A stretch of 59,866 nucleotides of DNA. Origin: Yaniella sp. (GTDB lineage Bacteria > Actinomycetota > Actinomycetes > Actinomycetales > Micrococcaceae). The stretch is from NCBI RefSeq assembly GCF_030453185.1, contig NZ_JAKDKW010000004.1, forward strand, positions 1-59,866, given 5' to 3'. Of the stretch, positions 8,624 to 18,438 are shown piece by piece. The position numbers and the translations under genes are program-made. Every line of letters begins with the position of its first letter. The first letter of the stretch is position 1. The notes under the pieces were generated by a model, which worked only from the letters and a program-made list of their open reading frames with translations, was not told the DNA's origin and did no database searches.

Positions 8624-10254
8624 CTACTGTTCGTTTGCCCGTAGCTGGTCAAAGGACACTACGTTGGAACGCAGCCGGGGTGCTTGGTTCGAACTGCTAT
8701 TGCCTTCCACAAGCTGGTCAATAAAGTTGGAGATCCACGGCGGTAATGGTTCCCAGCCGGTAAAGTATTTCTCTCGGTTGGAGACTTTTTCGGCGTGACT
8801 ATAGGTACTGCGCAGGGCGTGGGCGATTTCTTTCTCTGTTGACGTGGGAAAGAGCTTGGCCCGGATCTCGCCGTTGGTGATCGTGCGTTCAATGATTGGT
8901 AGGGTTCGCCAATGTTTGAATGCGGACGACGCCGCGTAAGCTCCACCGCCACCGTGTTGTCGGGCCGACGCGTTGACGAGCCAGGCATAGAGGAAATCGA
9001 ATTGGCACAGCGAGTTCAGCAGTGTTTCGGTCGTGCGGGTCTTGTTATTATTCAGTCCAAAGTCGTGCAGTACATCGGGACGCAGGAGGGGATTCGACCG
9101 GGCCCACGATAGACCTTCGGAAATCATTGTGCCGTTATCGTCGTCGTGATGGTTTTCATCGGGCGGCTGGGACGAGAATGGATACTGGTTGTGTGCAGAG
9201 GCTTCGATCTGACCGTAACGGATCCAGGAGCTATATCGCGGATGTGCCGGGGTTCGCTGAAACGGACGCAACACAAGTTCTGGAATCAGTTCCCAACAGC
9301 CTGTGCGGACGGCGGCAGCCCCGAATAAATAGCCTGCGACAACCTTGCAGCTACTGCGCTGGGCGACTTCGCAATGGAGGCGAAAGCGTCGTACATTGTC
9401 TCGATGGTTTTGACCGCCAAGTAGTGGTCATCGGCCAACATTGCTTCGCACCCGACGCCGACTAGTCGGACTAACGGTTTGACCAGGTCGTCGTTCATCA
9501 CGATGTCATCCCGTGAGTTTTGCAGGAAGATCTTCAGCTCGGCCCGATTGCCCTGCCGAATGTTGGCTCGAATGGCGCTAGAAACAGTTTCATCTGCCAG
9601 GAATGGTTCCAGCGGGACATTGACTTTGCTGCCCCCGCCAATTGCATCGGCGAGCTTGGACATCAGCGAATTCACGTCGCTGGTCGCAGCTTCTTTCATA
9701 TGATGGTCATGCTTGGATAAGACCGATGGCCAATCGCGGTAGCGCACTGGCACATTGCCGGCACCATCCCGGATAAAAATTTCTCCTGGTCGGAACACCG
9801 TTTTCGTTTTCATCCGGCCTTTGCCGTTGGGCTTGTTGTATTGTCCTACGCTCATCATCGGAACAGGCAGGCCAGAACGGGTAGAAAATATCGCAACAAC
9901 GACGACGTCGCTGCCGTTGAGGGTGTGGATCTGCGAGACGACTTCGATATCGGCTTCAATGTACTTGCCAATTTTGTCCCGCAATGTAGCACCATCAAAC
10001 ATCTGCCGGTTCTTGATGCGCCAAGGCTTGTCTGGCAAGTTGCCTTCATCTGTGATGCCGATCAGAATGTAACCCCCGGGCGGACGATTCGCCATGGCGA
10101 CGGCGTCTTTGACGAAATCGAGTTCATGTTTCCGATCGCGCAGATCTAACTCGACCTTGAAGTCCAGTTGAGTTTGTTCCCCGAGCCGGAGTAGTTCTTG
10201 AAGTTTTTCCTCGTCGGTTCTTCCGTCCCATACCACTGCCATAAATGATCCCAA
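8624..10254 (-). pseudogene. AlbA_2 (Schlafen-like) domain protein, frameshifted
   Basis: Two successive frames on the minus strand appear to be one gene of about 543 codons. The upstream part starts MAVVWDGRTDEEKLQELL and carries an AlbA_2 domain: EQTQLDFKVELDL near 27-39, AVAMANRPPGGYILIGITDEG near 52-72, then IFIRDGAG. The downstream frame continues GYLFGAAAVRTGCWELIPEL and then LVLRPFQRTPAHPRY and runs to 8624. The break lies about 9320-9345, where one extra base (for example a third T at 9324-9325) would fuse the frames. AlbA_2 domains bind nucleic acid and occur in regulators and in anti-phage proteins. The C-terminal half is not recognised. Two nearby starts (10254 or 10242) are possible. 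Confidence 0.7.
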
Positions 10255-10638
10255 TCATGCGAATATAGCTAGCTTGATCCGAGTATCGTTCACGCTGGTT
10301 ACAGTCTCCCCGCGTGTCTTTACGGTCCACGCTAACGCACGATTGCAACGAAAGGGGAGAGCTGCGGTGAATATTGTTGGATGCCAATGACCTACGAAAT
10401 GCCACGGTAAGGCTGCGTTCACCTAAGCTCACCGCCGACAAGGAGACTTAGGTTTTTTGTCGTCTCAAATTTACTCGCCGCAGCCGTTAGAGAATATGAC
10501 ACACCCTGGCGCCGAGACGCCGATTTGCGCTCAAGAGGACCTCAATATGCTGCGTTGTTAGTGGTACCGTAAAGTTCAACTATCCTGTGACTATATTCAT
10601 TAGCGGAACACCCTGGGCCAGAGCCACGGAGGAGACGT
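10255..10638. other. Intergenic region between AlbA_2 and Ltp-repeat genes
   Basis: This 384-base divergent gap should hold both promoters. It also holds a very short frame with a good ribosome site (GAAAGGGGAG, then a GTG at about 10366 giving seven codons, VNIVGCQ) and, further on, the hairpin at 10421-10457. No protein-coding gene is supported. Confidence 0.4.
10421..10457 (+). terminator. Terminator-like hairpin in a divergent gap
   Basis: ACCTAAG (10421-10427) pairs with CTTAGGT (10447-10453) and is followed at once by a run of six T. It points rightward although the gene to its left is transcribed leftward, so it could end a short leader or small RNA made from this gap. Confidence 0.5.
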
Positions 10639-11763
10639 ATGTCGAACGAACAGCGCCCGAACGACAAATGGCCGGCGTCGCAATGGCCACACGGAAACGG
10701 GTCAGCTGGACAATCTCCATATGACGACGACCAGCCTACCGAGGCGATGCCCCCGCAGAATCACTGGCATGATCCGCAGTGGGCCAGTCCGGGACAGCAG
10801 GATCCTCAACAGACGAAACCGCTGTGGCGTGGTCAGAACGAACCGCAGTGGCAGCGCCAAGATTATGGGGCCTGGCCGCCGCAAGATAATCAATCTTGGC
10901 AGGGTGCTGGACAGCAACCATACGGCGGTTCAGGCGACCAATGGCAGGGACAAGCCGGTCAGTTTTACGACCCAAACCAGCCGTTCTATGACCCAAACCA
11001 GCATTATTACGATCCGAACAACCCCCACGCATGGCAGGGTGCGCAAATGCCTGGTGGTGGACCGCCGCCGAAACCTGCCTATAAGCAGTGGTGGTTCTGG
11101 ACCATCATCGGCATCATTGTGGTCGGTATTGTTGTCTTGATCTTCGCGCTACTGTCTGGAGATGATGAAGATCCGGCCTCCACGGATCCAAACCCAACAG
11201 AGCAGTCCGACCCAAGCCCAACGGAACCAGCGGAATCTCTTGACGCCACGAACGATCCTGAGGTGGATCAGGAGCCTGAGCCAGCCGAAGAACCCGATAA
11301 CGGCGGAATGGCACAGGGCGACGGCGGGAACAACGATGAAGCTCTGGCAGCCGCCCAAGAACGGATCGACGGCGGGTATTCTTATTGGGGTCCAGAGGAT
11401 CTCGCAGGTCTGTTAGAAATCGACGGTTATGACAGCGAAGCCGTGGACTATGCGATCAGTAACCTGGACGTTGACTGGAGTGAGCAAGCAAGCGGCGAGG
11501 CCCAACAGCTGGTGGACAGCGACTACAACGGCTACTCAGAAACTGGAATTGAAAACTACCTGGAATATTCCGGATTTGAACCGGGGCACATCGACGCTGC
11601 GATGAATAGCATTGACGTGGACTATAACGACCAGGCAGTCGAAGCGCTGGAGTCTTATCAAGAGCTGTTCGACGATTCCACTGAGGACGAAGCTCGTGAT
11701 TATTTATCGTATTCAGGTTTTTCTGATGAACAGATCGATCATGCCTTTAGTAATGCTGGCTAA
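10639..11763 (+). CDS. Pro/Gln-rich membrane protein with three Ltp-type repeats
   Basis: A 374-residue protein in four parts: a Pro/Gln/Trp-rich cytoplasmic N-terminus (1-150) with three YDPN-containing repeats at 110-127; one transmembrane helix at about 152-172; an acidic Pro/Glu/Thr linker to about 232; and three repeats of about 45 residues at 234-284, 285-334 and 335-374. Each repeat follows the pattern ALxxAQ..Y....L...L....GY....VDYAI.NLDVDW. This is the Ltp/host-cell-surface-exposed lipoprotein repeat (PF07553), known from the Streptococcus phage TP-J34 superinfection-exclusion lipoprotein. Here a membrane helix replaces the lipid anchor. The start has a strong GGAGGAG. It may serve in phage exclusion or simply in the cell envelope. 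Confidence 0.8.
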   Translation: MSNEQRPNDKWPASQWPHGNGSAGQSPYDDDQPTEAMPPQNHWHDPQWASPGQQDPQQTKPLWRGQNEPQWQRQDYGAWPPQDNQSWQGAGQQPYGGSGDQWQGQAGQFYDPNQPFYDPNQHYYDPNNPHAWQGAQMPGGGPPPKPAYKQWWFWTIIGIIVVGIVVLIFALLSGDDEDPASTDPNPTEQSDPSPTEPAESLDATNDPEVDQEPEPAEEPDNGGMAQGDGGNNDEALAAAQERIDGGYSYWGPEDLAGLLEIDGYDSEAVDYAISNLDVDWSEQASGEAQQLVDSDYNGYSETGIENYLEYSGFEPGHIDAAMNSIDVDYNDQAVEALESYQELFDDSTEDEARDYLSYSGFSDEQIDHAFSNAG

Positions 11764-11782
11764 CAGCGAAAACCAGGCTGCA

Positions 11783-11823
11783 CCCCTCGGTTTTTCGGCA
11801 GTATTTCACTGAAAATCGAGGGG
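11783..11823. terminator. Possible terminator after the Ltp-repeat gene
   Basis: CCCCTCG (11783-11789) pairs with CGAGGGG (11817-11823), and the inner bases extend the stem imperfectly (GATTTTCAG-like pairing). No clear T run follows. Confidence 0.4.
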
Positions 11824-11873
11824 CTGGTCGACCCTGGAGTAGGGTGGAATTCTGATACAGTATTGGCGTTATC

Positions 11874-11947
11874 GGATCCTTAGCTCAGCTGGTTAGAGCG
11901 TTCGCTTCACACGCGAGAGGTCGCTGGTTCGAGTCCAGTAGGATCCA
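11874..11947 (+). tRNA. tRNA-Val (anticodon CAC)
   Basis: The acceptor arms GGATCCT and AGGATCC pair fully. The D-arm begins TAGCTCAGCTGG, the anticodon arm is TTCGC-TTCACAC-GCGAG with anticodon CAC, and the T-arm is GCTGG-TTCGAGT-CCAGT. The CCA end is not encoded. It decodes GTG. Confidence 0.95.
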
Positions 11948-11952
11948 CTGTT

Positions 11953-11979
11953 TCCCGGGAGGTTTTGCCCGGGATTTTT
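11953..11979 (+). terminator. Rho-independent terminator of tRNA-Val
   Basis: TCCCGGG (11953-11959) pairs with CCCGGGA (11968-11974) across an 8-base loop and is followed by five T. It ends just before the ribosome site of the ThrE gene. Confidence 0.8.
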
Positions 11980-11998
11980 GCTTGGAGGGAGGGCAACG

Positions 11999-13831
11999 GT
12001 GGCGAACGAAGAACGTGAGAGCAACGATGTTGAAAAGGAACTCGAACCGAGTACTTTCGACGCATCGAAGCATGACTCAGACGAAGTAGAATCTCGAGAG
12101 CCTCTGCCTGAGGTCGGTATCATGCCCGTCATCCGTCCGGCAGTGACGCTACCGAACCCGGATGTTGATGCTCGGCAGGTTGCGCCTCAGATTGTTGGAC
12201 CCGAAACGGCCCCACAGGATCCAGTGCCCACTTCAGTGCTCTCCACTGACGACGATCTCGAAACCGCCCCCCAACCTCTTCGGGATCTTCCCAATGAGGA
12301 ACAAGAGGCCGCGTATATTCAGGAAAAGACTGATCCTGATACACGAAAATTTCCGGCGCTCACGACTTGGCGGCAAGCGTTTCAAGGAATCGGGGACCGC
12401 CAGAAGGATAAAAAGTCGGAGCAGGACACCGAGCGGGCCAGTTACGTCGATGATTATGCACCCCAGACCGAGGCGTTGCCCACCCAAGCGATACGACTGG
12501 TAGATCGTCTCCATGACTCGCCATACCAGCTAACTGGTGCACGCTATAAGGCCGTCGCTGAGGCAAAAGATGCCCATAACACCATGTTGTTGGCGCTAAA
12601 ATTGGGCGAAACCATGTTTAGGTTTGGTGCCGGGGCTCTGGAAGTTGAGACATCCATCATCGTGGTCACCCAGGCCTATGGTGTCTACGATGCTGAAGTA
12701 GATATCACGAACCAGTCGATCTCTTTAAACTTCGCTCCGGTAGGTGAGCCGCCAGCTACATATCAGCGAGTCGTACGTTCTTGGGATTCAGACTTCGCGG
12801 GCTTGGCAGATCTCCATGAACTCGTGTCAGGTATTGCGGCAGGCGACGTTGCCCGTGACGACGCGCAAGCTGCGCTAGCTGCTATTCGACACCGAAAGAA
12901 GACTTTTCCGCACTGGGTGTCGTTCGTTGCCAACGGTGTTTGGGCTTCGGCCTTCGTGTTGTTTATCGGGGGATCTTGGTTTTCTGCTCTGCTTAGCCTG
13001 GGAGCCTCAACCTTGAGCATGGCGACCGTGTTCGTGATGACTCGTTGGCGCGCGCCCGATGTGTTTGCGACGATGGCTGGTGGGAGCATGGCGACCGCCC
13101 TAGCGTTTGGACTGTATTGGCTGGATATTTTCCGAGACCCTGCACTGATGATTGCGGCGTCGTTGATCCTTCTGGTGCCTAGCCTGCGGATTGTGTCCGC
13201 GGTGCAGGACGGGATTAATGGCTTCCCCATCACCTCTGCGGGCAGGATCGTGTCTTCGGTGCTGACGTATGTTGGCCTGGTGGCGGGCATCGTGGTCGGC
13301 ATCGTTGTCCTCGCCATGTTGGGAGCACCAGAAATCGATATCACGCAACTGCCGACGCGACAATATCCACATTGGCTCGTCAGCATTTTTGTTGCGGTTG
13401 CAGCTATGGGCAACGCGATCGCAGGTCAGACGCGATGGCGACTCATTTTGCCGACTGCGCTGGTGTCAGCCATCGGCTATGTCGTCTACGTCACTGCAAT
13501 CGAAGTTGGTTTCGGCCCGAGTATTGCACCCGCGGCAGCAGCCGTGGTCTTAGGGTTCTTCGCCCGGATTGTCGCCTTGAGTTTTCGTGCACCGCAGTTG
13601 GTTATTGCGGTACCTGCGAGTATTTTCTTGTTGCCAGGGCTGATGATTTTCCGGGCGATGTATCAAATGGGCTACAACGTGGACATGATGTCTGACGGCG
13701 TCTCCGTGCTTTTGCAAGCCTCAATCATCATCTTGGCGACGACGACCGGCTTGGTGCTGGGCGATTCACTGGCTCGGCCACTGACGTCGGGACTCAGAGC
13801 CAATGAACGTCGTCGAGTGGCCAATAGCTAG
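11999..13831 (+). CDS. Threonine/serine exporter, ThrE family
   Basis: A 610-residue protein of the ThrE family, which exports threonine and serine using the proton gradient. The first 165 or so residues are acidic and probably disordered, an extension longer than in Corynebacterium ThrE. They are followed by the soluble ThrE domain with TMLLALKLGETMFRFGAGAL and SIIVVTQAYGVYDA, and then by about ten hydrophobic segments covering the ThrE and ThrE_2 membrane halves from about residue 310. I chose the GTG at 11999 because GGAGGGAGGG lies just before it; the in-frame TTG at 11978 lies in the terminator. Its stop codon overlaps the stop of ung on the other strand by four bases. Confidence 0.9.
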   Translation: MANEERESNDVEKELEPSTFDASKHDSDEVESREPLPEVGIMPVIRPAVTLPNPDVDARQVAPQIVGPETAPQDPVPTSVLSTDDDLETAPQPLRDLPNEEQEAAYIQEKTDPDTRKFPALTTWRQAFQGIGDRQKDKKSEQDTERASYVDDYAPQTEALPTQAIRLVDRLHDSPYQLTGARYKAVAEAKDAHNTMLLALKLGETMFRFGAGALEVETSIIVVTQAYGVYDAEVDITNQSISLNFAPVGEPPATYQRVVRSWDSDFAGLADLHELVSGIAAGDVARDDAQAALAAIRHRKKTFPHWVSFVANGVWASAFVLFIGGSWFSALLSLGASTLSMATVFVMTRWRAPDVFATMAGGSMATALAFGLYWLDIFRDPALMIAASLILLVPSLRIVSAVQDGINGFPITSAGRIVSSVLTYVGLVAGIVVGIVVLAMLGAPEIDITQLPTRQYPHWLVSIFVAVAAMGNAIAGQTRWRLILPTALVSAIGYVVYVTAIEVGFGPSIAPAAAAVVLGFFARIVALSFRAPQLVIAVPASIFLLPGLMIFRAMYQMGYNVDMMSDGVSVLLQASIIILATTTGLVLGDSLARPLTSGLRANERRRVANS

Positions 13832-14547
13832 TCAAAGAGCACCTGCTGCTCGGCGGAGCTCTGCTGTGTTTCGGTTGCCCAATTAATCGGAGCCAGACCG
13901 TGGCCGCTCAAGAAAGCGTTGGTCCGAGAAAAGGGCTGTGACCCAAAGAACCCACGTCGGGCAGATAACGGCGACGGATGTGCGGATTCGACAACCAAGG
14001 TGTTTGGGGCCGTGAACAGCGGCGCAAGCGTCCTGGCCTGACCACCCCATAACAGGACAGCCAGGGGAGTGTCGCGTTCGGCTAACGCCCGGACGACAGC
14101 ATCGGTGATGGGTTCCCAACCGATTTTGCGATGTGAACCTGCGTCGTGTGCGGTCACCGTCAGGGCACGGTTCAGCAGAAAAACGCCTTGAGCCTCCCAC
14201 GAACTCAGGTCACCGGAAGCCGCTGGTTCAATGCCAAGATCATCGCGCCGCTCAAGAAAAATATTGGTCAGTGACCGGGCGATGGGACGGATCGACGGAT
14301 CCAGCGCAAAGCTGAGTCCGACCGCGTGACCCGGTGTGGGGTAGGGGTCCTGGCCAACGATCAGGACTTTGACCTGATCAAATGGCATCCGAAAGACTCG
14401 TAGGACATGTTCCGGCTGTGGCTCGATGCGCTCGCCGTCGTCACGCCGTGCTTGCAGCTGCTCCATGAGATGGTGCAGCTGAGCTGCCACCGGTTCTAAG
14501 ACCGGGTACCAGGACGGATCAATATCAGGCCAGAGAGAAAAGGACAT
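13828..14547 (-). CDS. ung: Uracil-DNA glycosylase
   Basis: A 239-residue family 1 uracil-DNA glycosylase, which removes uracil from DNA to start base-excision repair. The catalytic water-activating motif GQDPYPTPGHAVGLSF and the DNA-intercalating motif HPSPLSARRGFFGSQPFS are both present, and VLLWGGQA precedes the latter. Length is typical. It is read convergently with the ThrE gene with overlapping stops, and divergently from the DUF3263 gene. Confidence 0.97.
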   Translation of the reverse strand: MSFSLWPDIDPSWYPVLEPVAAQLHHLMEQLQARRDDGERIEPQPEHVLRVFRMPFDQVKVLIVGQDPYPTPGHAVGLSFALDPSIRPIARSLTNIFLERRDDLGIEPAASGDLSSWEAQGVFLLNRALTVTAHDAGSHRKIGWEPITDAVVRALAERDTPLAVLLWGGQARTLAPLFTAPNTLVVESAHPSPLSARRGFFGSQPFSRTNAFLSGHGLAPINWATETQQSSAEQQVLFD

Positions 14548-14622
14548 AGGTTTAGCCTAACGAATACTACTGATCGGAGTAGTTTAGACTGGTGGGCGAT
14601 GATTGGATCAGAAAGGGGACGC

Positions 14623-14859
14623 ATGGCAGTGCTGAGTGCGACCGAACAGCAAATGCTGGAGTTTGAAAAACGCTCCTGGCATTACGCTGGAGCCAAGGAA
14701 CGGGACATTACCGATACCTTTGGCATGACACCGACCCGGTATTATCAGAAGCTTGCTCGTCTGATTACTACCGAGCGTGCCTACGCTTATGCCCCAATGT
14801 TGGTTGATCGCTTATTGAACTCACGGTCCACCGTGCAGCGGGCAGAAGGTGTTGCATAG
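14623..14859 (+). CDS. DUF3263 family protein
   Basis: A 78-residue protein of the actinobacterial family DUF3263. Recognisable parts are LEFEKRSWHYAGAKERDI and MTPTRYYQKLARLI, which together look like a small helix-turn-helix. I chose the ATG at 14623 because GAAAGGGG lies just upstream; an ATG at 14599 is in frame but has no ribosome site. Its stop overlaps by one base the GTG of the LytR_C gene, so the two are translationally coupled. This pairing is common in actinobacteria. The function is unknown, possibly DNA-binding. Confidence 0.85.
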   Translation: MAVLSATEQQMLEFEKRSWHYAGAKERDITDTFGMTPTRYYQKLARLITTERAYAYAPMLVDRLLNSRSTVQRAEGVA

Positions 14860-15524
14860 TGAGTCAGGGATCTCCTGAGCAGAAGTATCCGCGCGACCGT
14901 TTTGACGACGTCGCGCCTTATACCACTCAGCAAGGTGCACATCGCAAAGACTTTGCGCCCCCTAAGGGAAGCGGTCATCTTAATGCCATTATCCTTGCAG
15001 GTGGTGTCGCCCTTGCCATCGGTGTTGGTTCGTTCTTGTGGTTGCTGCCCTCCGATCCGCTGAACCAGGCCGGATCCGCGCCCGAAGAAACGACCAGCGA
15101 AACAGTCGAAGACGAACCCCAGGATACAGAAGAAACTGTTGAACCAGAGGACGTCGCCGAGCCTGAGCCAACTGCTGAACAGGATGAGCCGGAAGCGTTC
15201 GAATCCGAAGACCCCGAAGACCCTGAAGAGACAGCAGAGATGGATGAGTCGGAGTCTGATGAGCCGGTGGATTATGAGGTTCCGATCGGGGTGTATAACG
15301 CTTCGACCGTTCAGGGCCAGGCAGCATCGGTTGCCCAAGATCTTGGCGGTGCAGGCTTTAACGTGCCGGTCGCTGATAACTGGAGCGGTGCTGTTCCATC
15401 CTCGACCACCGTCTATTTCTCTGATAACGAAGCCACGGCCAATGCTGTAGCGGAACAGCTCGGGGCAACAGCCATCTATGAGCCGTCCGTCGACGGTGTA
15501 GTCGTTGTGTTGACGGGCAGTTAA
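14859..15524 (+). CDS. Membrane protein with LytR C-terminal domain
   Basis: A 221-residue protein with a cytoplasmic lead of about 45 residues, one transmembrane helix at about 46-66 (AIILAGGVALAIGVGSFLWL), an acidic linker of about 80 residues rich in Glu, Asp and Pro, and a LytR_C domain (PF13399) over the last 80 residues, beginning IGVYNASTVQGQAASVAQ. Such proteins stand outside the membrane and are linked to cell-wall glycopolymer attachment, but this one lacks the catalytic LCP domain, so any role is accessory. It starts with GTG overlapping the DUF3263 stop. Confidence 0.85.
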   Translation: MSQGSPEQKYPRDRFDDVAPYTTQQGAHRKDFAPPKGSGHLNAIILAGGVALAIGVGSFLWLLPSDPLNQAGSAPEETTSETVEDEPQDTEETVEPEDVAEPEPTAEQDEPEAFESEDPEDPEETAEMDESESDEPVDYEVPIGVYNASTVQGQAASVAQDLGGAGFNVPVADNWSGAVPSSTTVYFSDNEATANAVAEQLGATAIYEPSVDGVVVVLTGS

Positions 15525-15538
15525 TAAACCTTTAGCTA

Positions 15539-15565
15539 CTTGCACTCAAGTGTTCCGAGTGCTAA
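15539..15565 (+). promoter_or_regulatory. CIRCE operator 1 (HrcA site)
   Basis: CTTGCACTC, nine bases, GAGTGCTAA. This matches the CIRCE consensus TTAGCACTC-N9-GAGTGCTAA at 7 of 9 positions in the left arm and 9 of 9 in the right. HrcA repressor is expected to bind here and release groL on heat shock. Confidence 0.85.
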
Positions 15566-15573
15566 AACTAGTG

Positions 15574-15600
15574 TTAGCACTCTCTGGGCGTGACTGCCAA
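15574..15600 (+). promoter_or_regulatory. CIRCE operator 2 (HrcA site)
   Basis: TTAGCACTC, nine bases, GACTGCCAA. The left arm is perfect and the right arm matches at 7 of 9. It begins eight bases after the first CIRCE, so two operators lie in tandem, about 135 bases ahead of the groL start. Confidence 0.8.
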
Positions 15601-15634
15601 AGTACGCTCGGAGGATTACCTCACCATAAGATGA

Positions 15635-17371
<1,737 letters not shown>

Positions 17372-17413
17372 GGCTCTTTGCCTTAGCTGCTCTCAAGATC
17401 CCTAGATCTTGTA

Positions 17414-17450
17414 TTTATCCCCGGTCGATGAGACCGGGGATAAATGCTTT
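17414..17450 (+). terminator. Rho-independent terminator of groL
   Basis: A 13-base perfect stem, TTTATCCCCGGTC (17414-17426) and GACCGGGGATAAA (17432-17444), with loop GATGA and a weak T-rich tail. Confidence 0.85.
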
Positions 17451-17520
17451 AATACGATGATTTTGTTTTCAAGCGCTTCCGCACAAGATAGGATGAGCCA
17501 GTAGGTCAGAAAGGAACAAC

Positions 17521-18438
17521 GTGGGGAAATTGCTTCGTGCCGTTCGAAACGTGACGGTCACTGCTGGCGCTATCGGGGTTGCCGGCGTGTGGTACCGAAA
17601 ACGTGCTGAACGCTTGCTATCACTTCGAGCTCAAACCGTGCTGGTCACAGGTGCGGGATCCGGTATCGGACGTCTCCTGGCCATCGGCTCGGCTCAACGA
17701 GGTGCTGCCCACGTCGTCGTCTGGGACATTGACGAATACGCTGCTCAAGAGGTCGTCCAAGAAATTTTAGCCTTGGGCGTCGACGCGTCCTATGATGTCG
17801 TTGACATCACCAGCGACGAGTCGGTAGATGCAGCGGGCCACACAGTGCGTGAGCGAATTGGCAGCATTGACTTCCTGGTCAATAACGCCGGTGTTGTGAC
17901 GGGAAAAGCGTTTCTCGATCAGAACCATGAAGACGTTGAACGCACCTTCCAAGTCAATGCACTAGCGCTGTACCGCGTTACCCGACAATTTCTCCCCGGC
18001 ATGCTGAATAACCGGTTTGGCTCCGTCACCGTTATTTCTTCAGCCGCGGCATTTACCGGTGTCGCGCGCCAGACCGACTACGCTGCTTCGAAGTGGGCGG
18101 CTCTCGGGTTCACCGAATCACTGCGAGCTGAGATGCGGCATCAGGGCCACAACATTCATACGTTATCAGTGCATCCGTTCTATGTTGCTACCGGCATGTT
18201 TGAAGGAGCAACCTCCCCTAACGTGCTGCTGCCCATTCTGGAACCGAATTATGTAGCCGATCAGGTGTTCCGCACACTGGAAGCCGGTAAACACCAGCTC
18301 GTCCTGCCAGCAAGCGCTTCGATTGCCAGGTGGTTGAACATCCTCCCAGTGCCGGTTGCCGATCGGTGCCGAGATCTCTTTGGGATCAACTCGACCATGG
18401 ATCATTTCGTAGGACGGGACGAGGACGCTACCGCTTAG
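17521..18438 (+). CDS. SDR-family oxidoreductase
   Basis: A 305-residue short-chain dehydrogenase. A hydrophobic N-terminus of about 25 residues may tether it to the membrane. It then has VLVTGAGSGIGRLL for NAD(P) binding, NNAGVV, and the catalytic YAASKWAALGFTESLRAEM. This layout resembles classical SDRs acting on lipids or retinol-like alcohols (11-beta-HSD/RetSat-like), but the substrate is not known. The start is GTG at 17521, preceded by AGAAAGGAAC. Its stop overlaps the stop of the DUF4031-HD gene by four bases. Confidence 0.9.
   Translation: MGKLLRAVRNVTVTAGAIGVAGVWYRKRAERLLSLRAQTVLVTGAGSGIGRLLAIGSAQRGAAHVVVWDIDEYAAQEVVQEILALGVDASYDVVDITSDESVDAAGHTVRERIGSIDFLVNNAGVVTGKAFLDQNHEDVERTFQVNALALYRVTRQFLPGMLNNRFGSVTVISSAAAFTGVARQTDYAASKWAALGFTESLRAEMRHQGHNIHTLSVHPFYVATGMFEGATSPNVLLPILEPNYVADQVFRTLEAGKHQLVLPASASIARWLNILPVPVADRCRDLFGINSTMDHFVGRDEDATA

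Noticed and set aside
11885-12132. Minus-strand open frames over tRNA-Val
   Set aside because: They are antisense translations of the tRNA and of the ThrE N-terminus.
12763-13413. 216-codon minus-strand frame inside the ThrE gene
   Set aside because: Antisense to the membrane part of ThrE; low complexity, no start signal.
14546-14561. IdeR-like box between ung and DUF3263
   Set aside because: ATAGGTTTAGCCTAAC resembles an iron box but has an additional base in the centre that breaks the dyad; only about 13 of 19 positions match.
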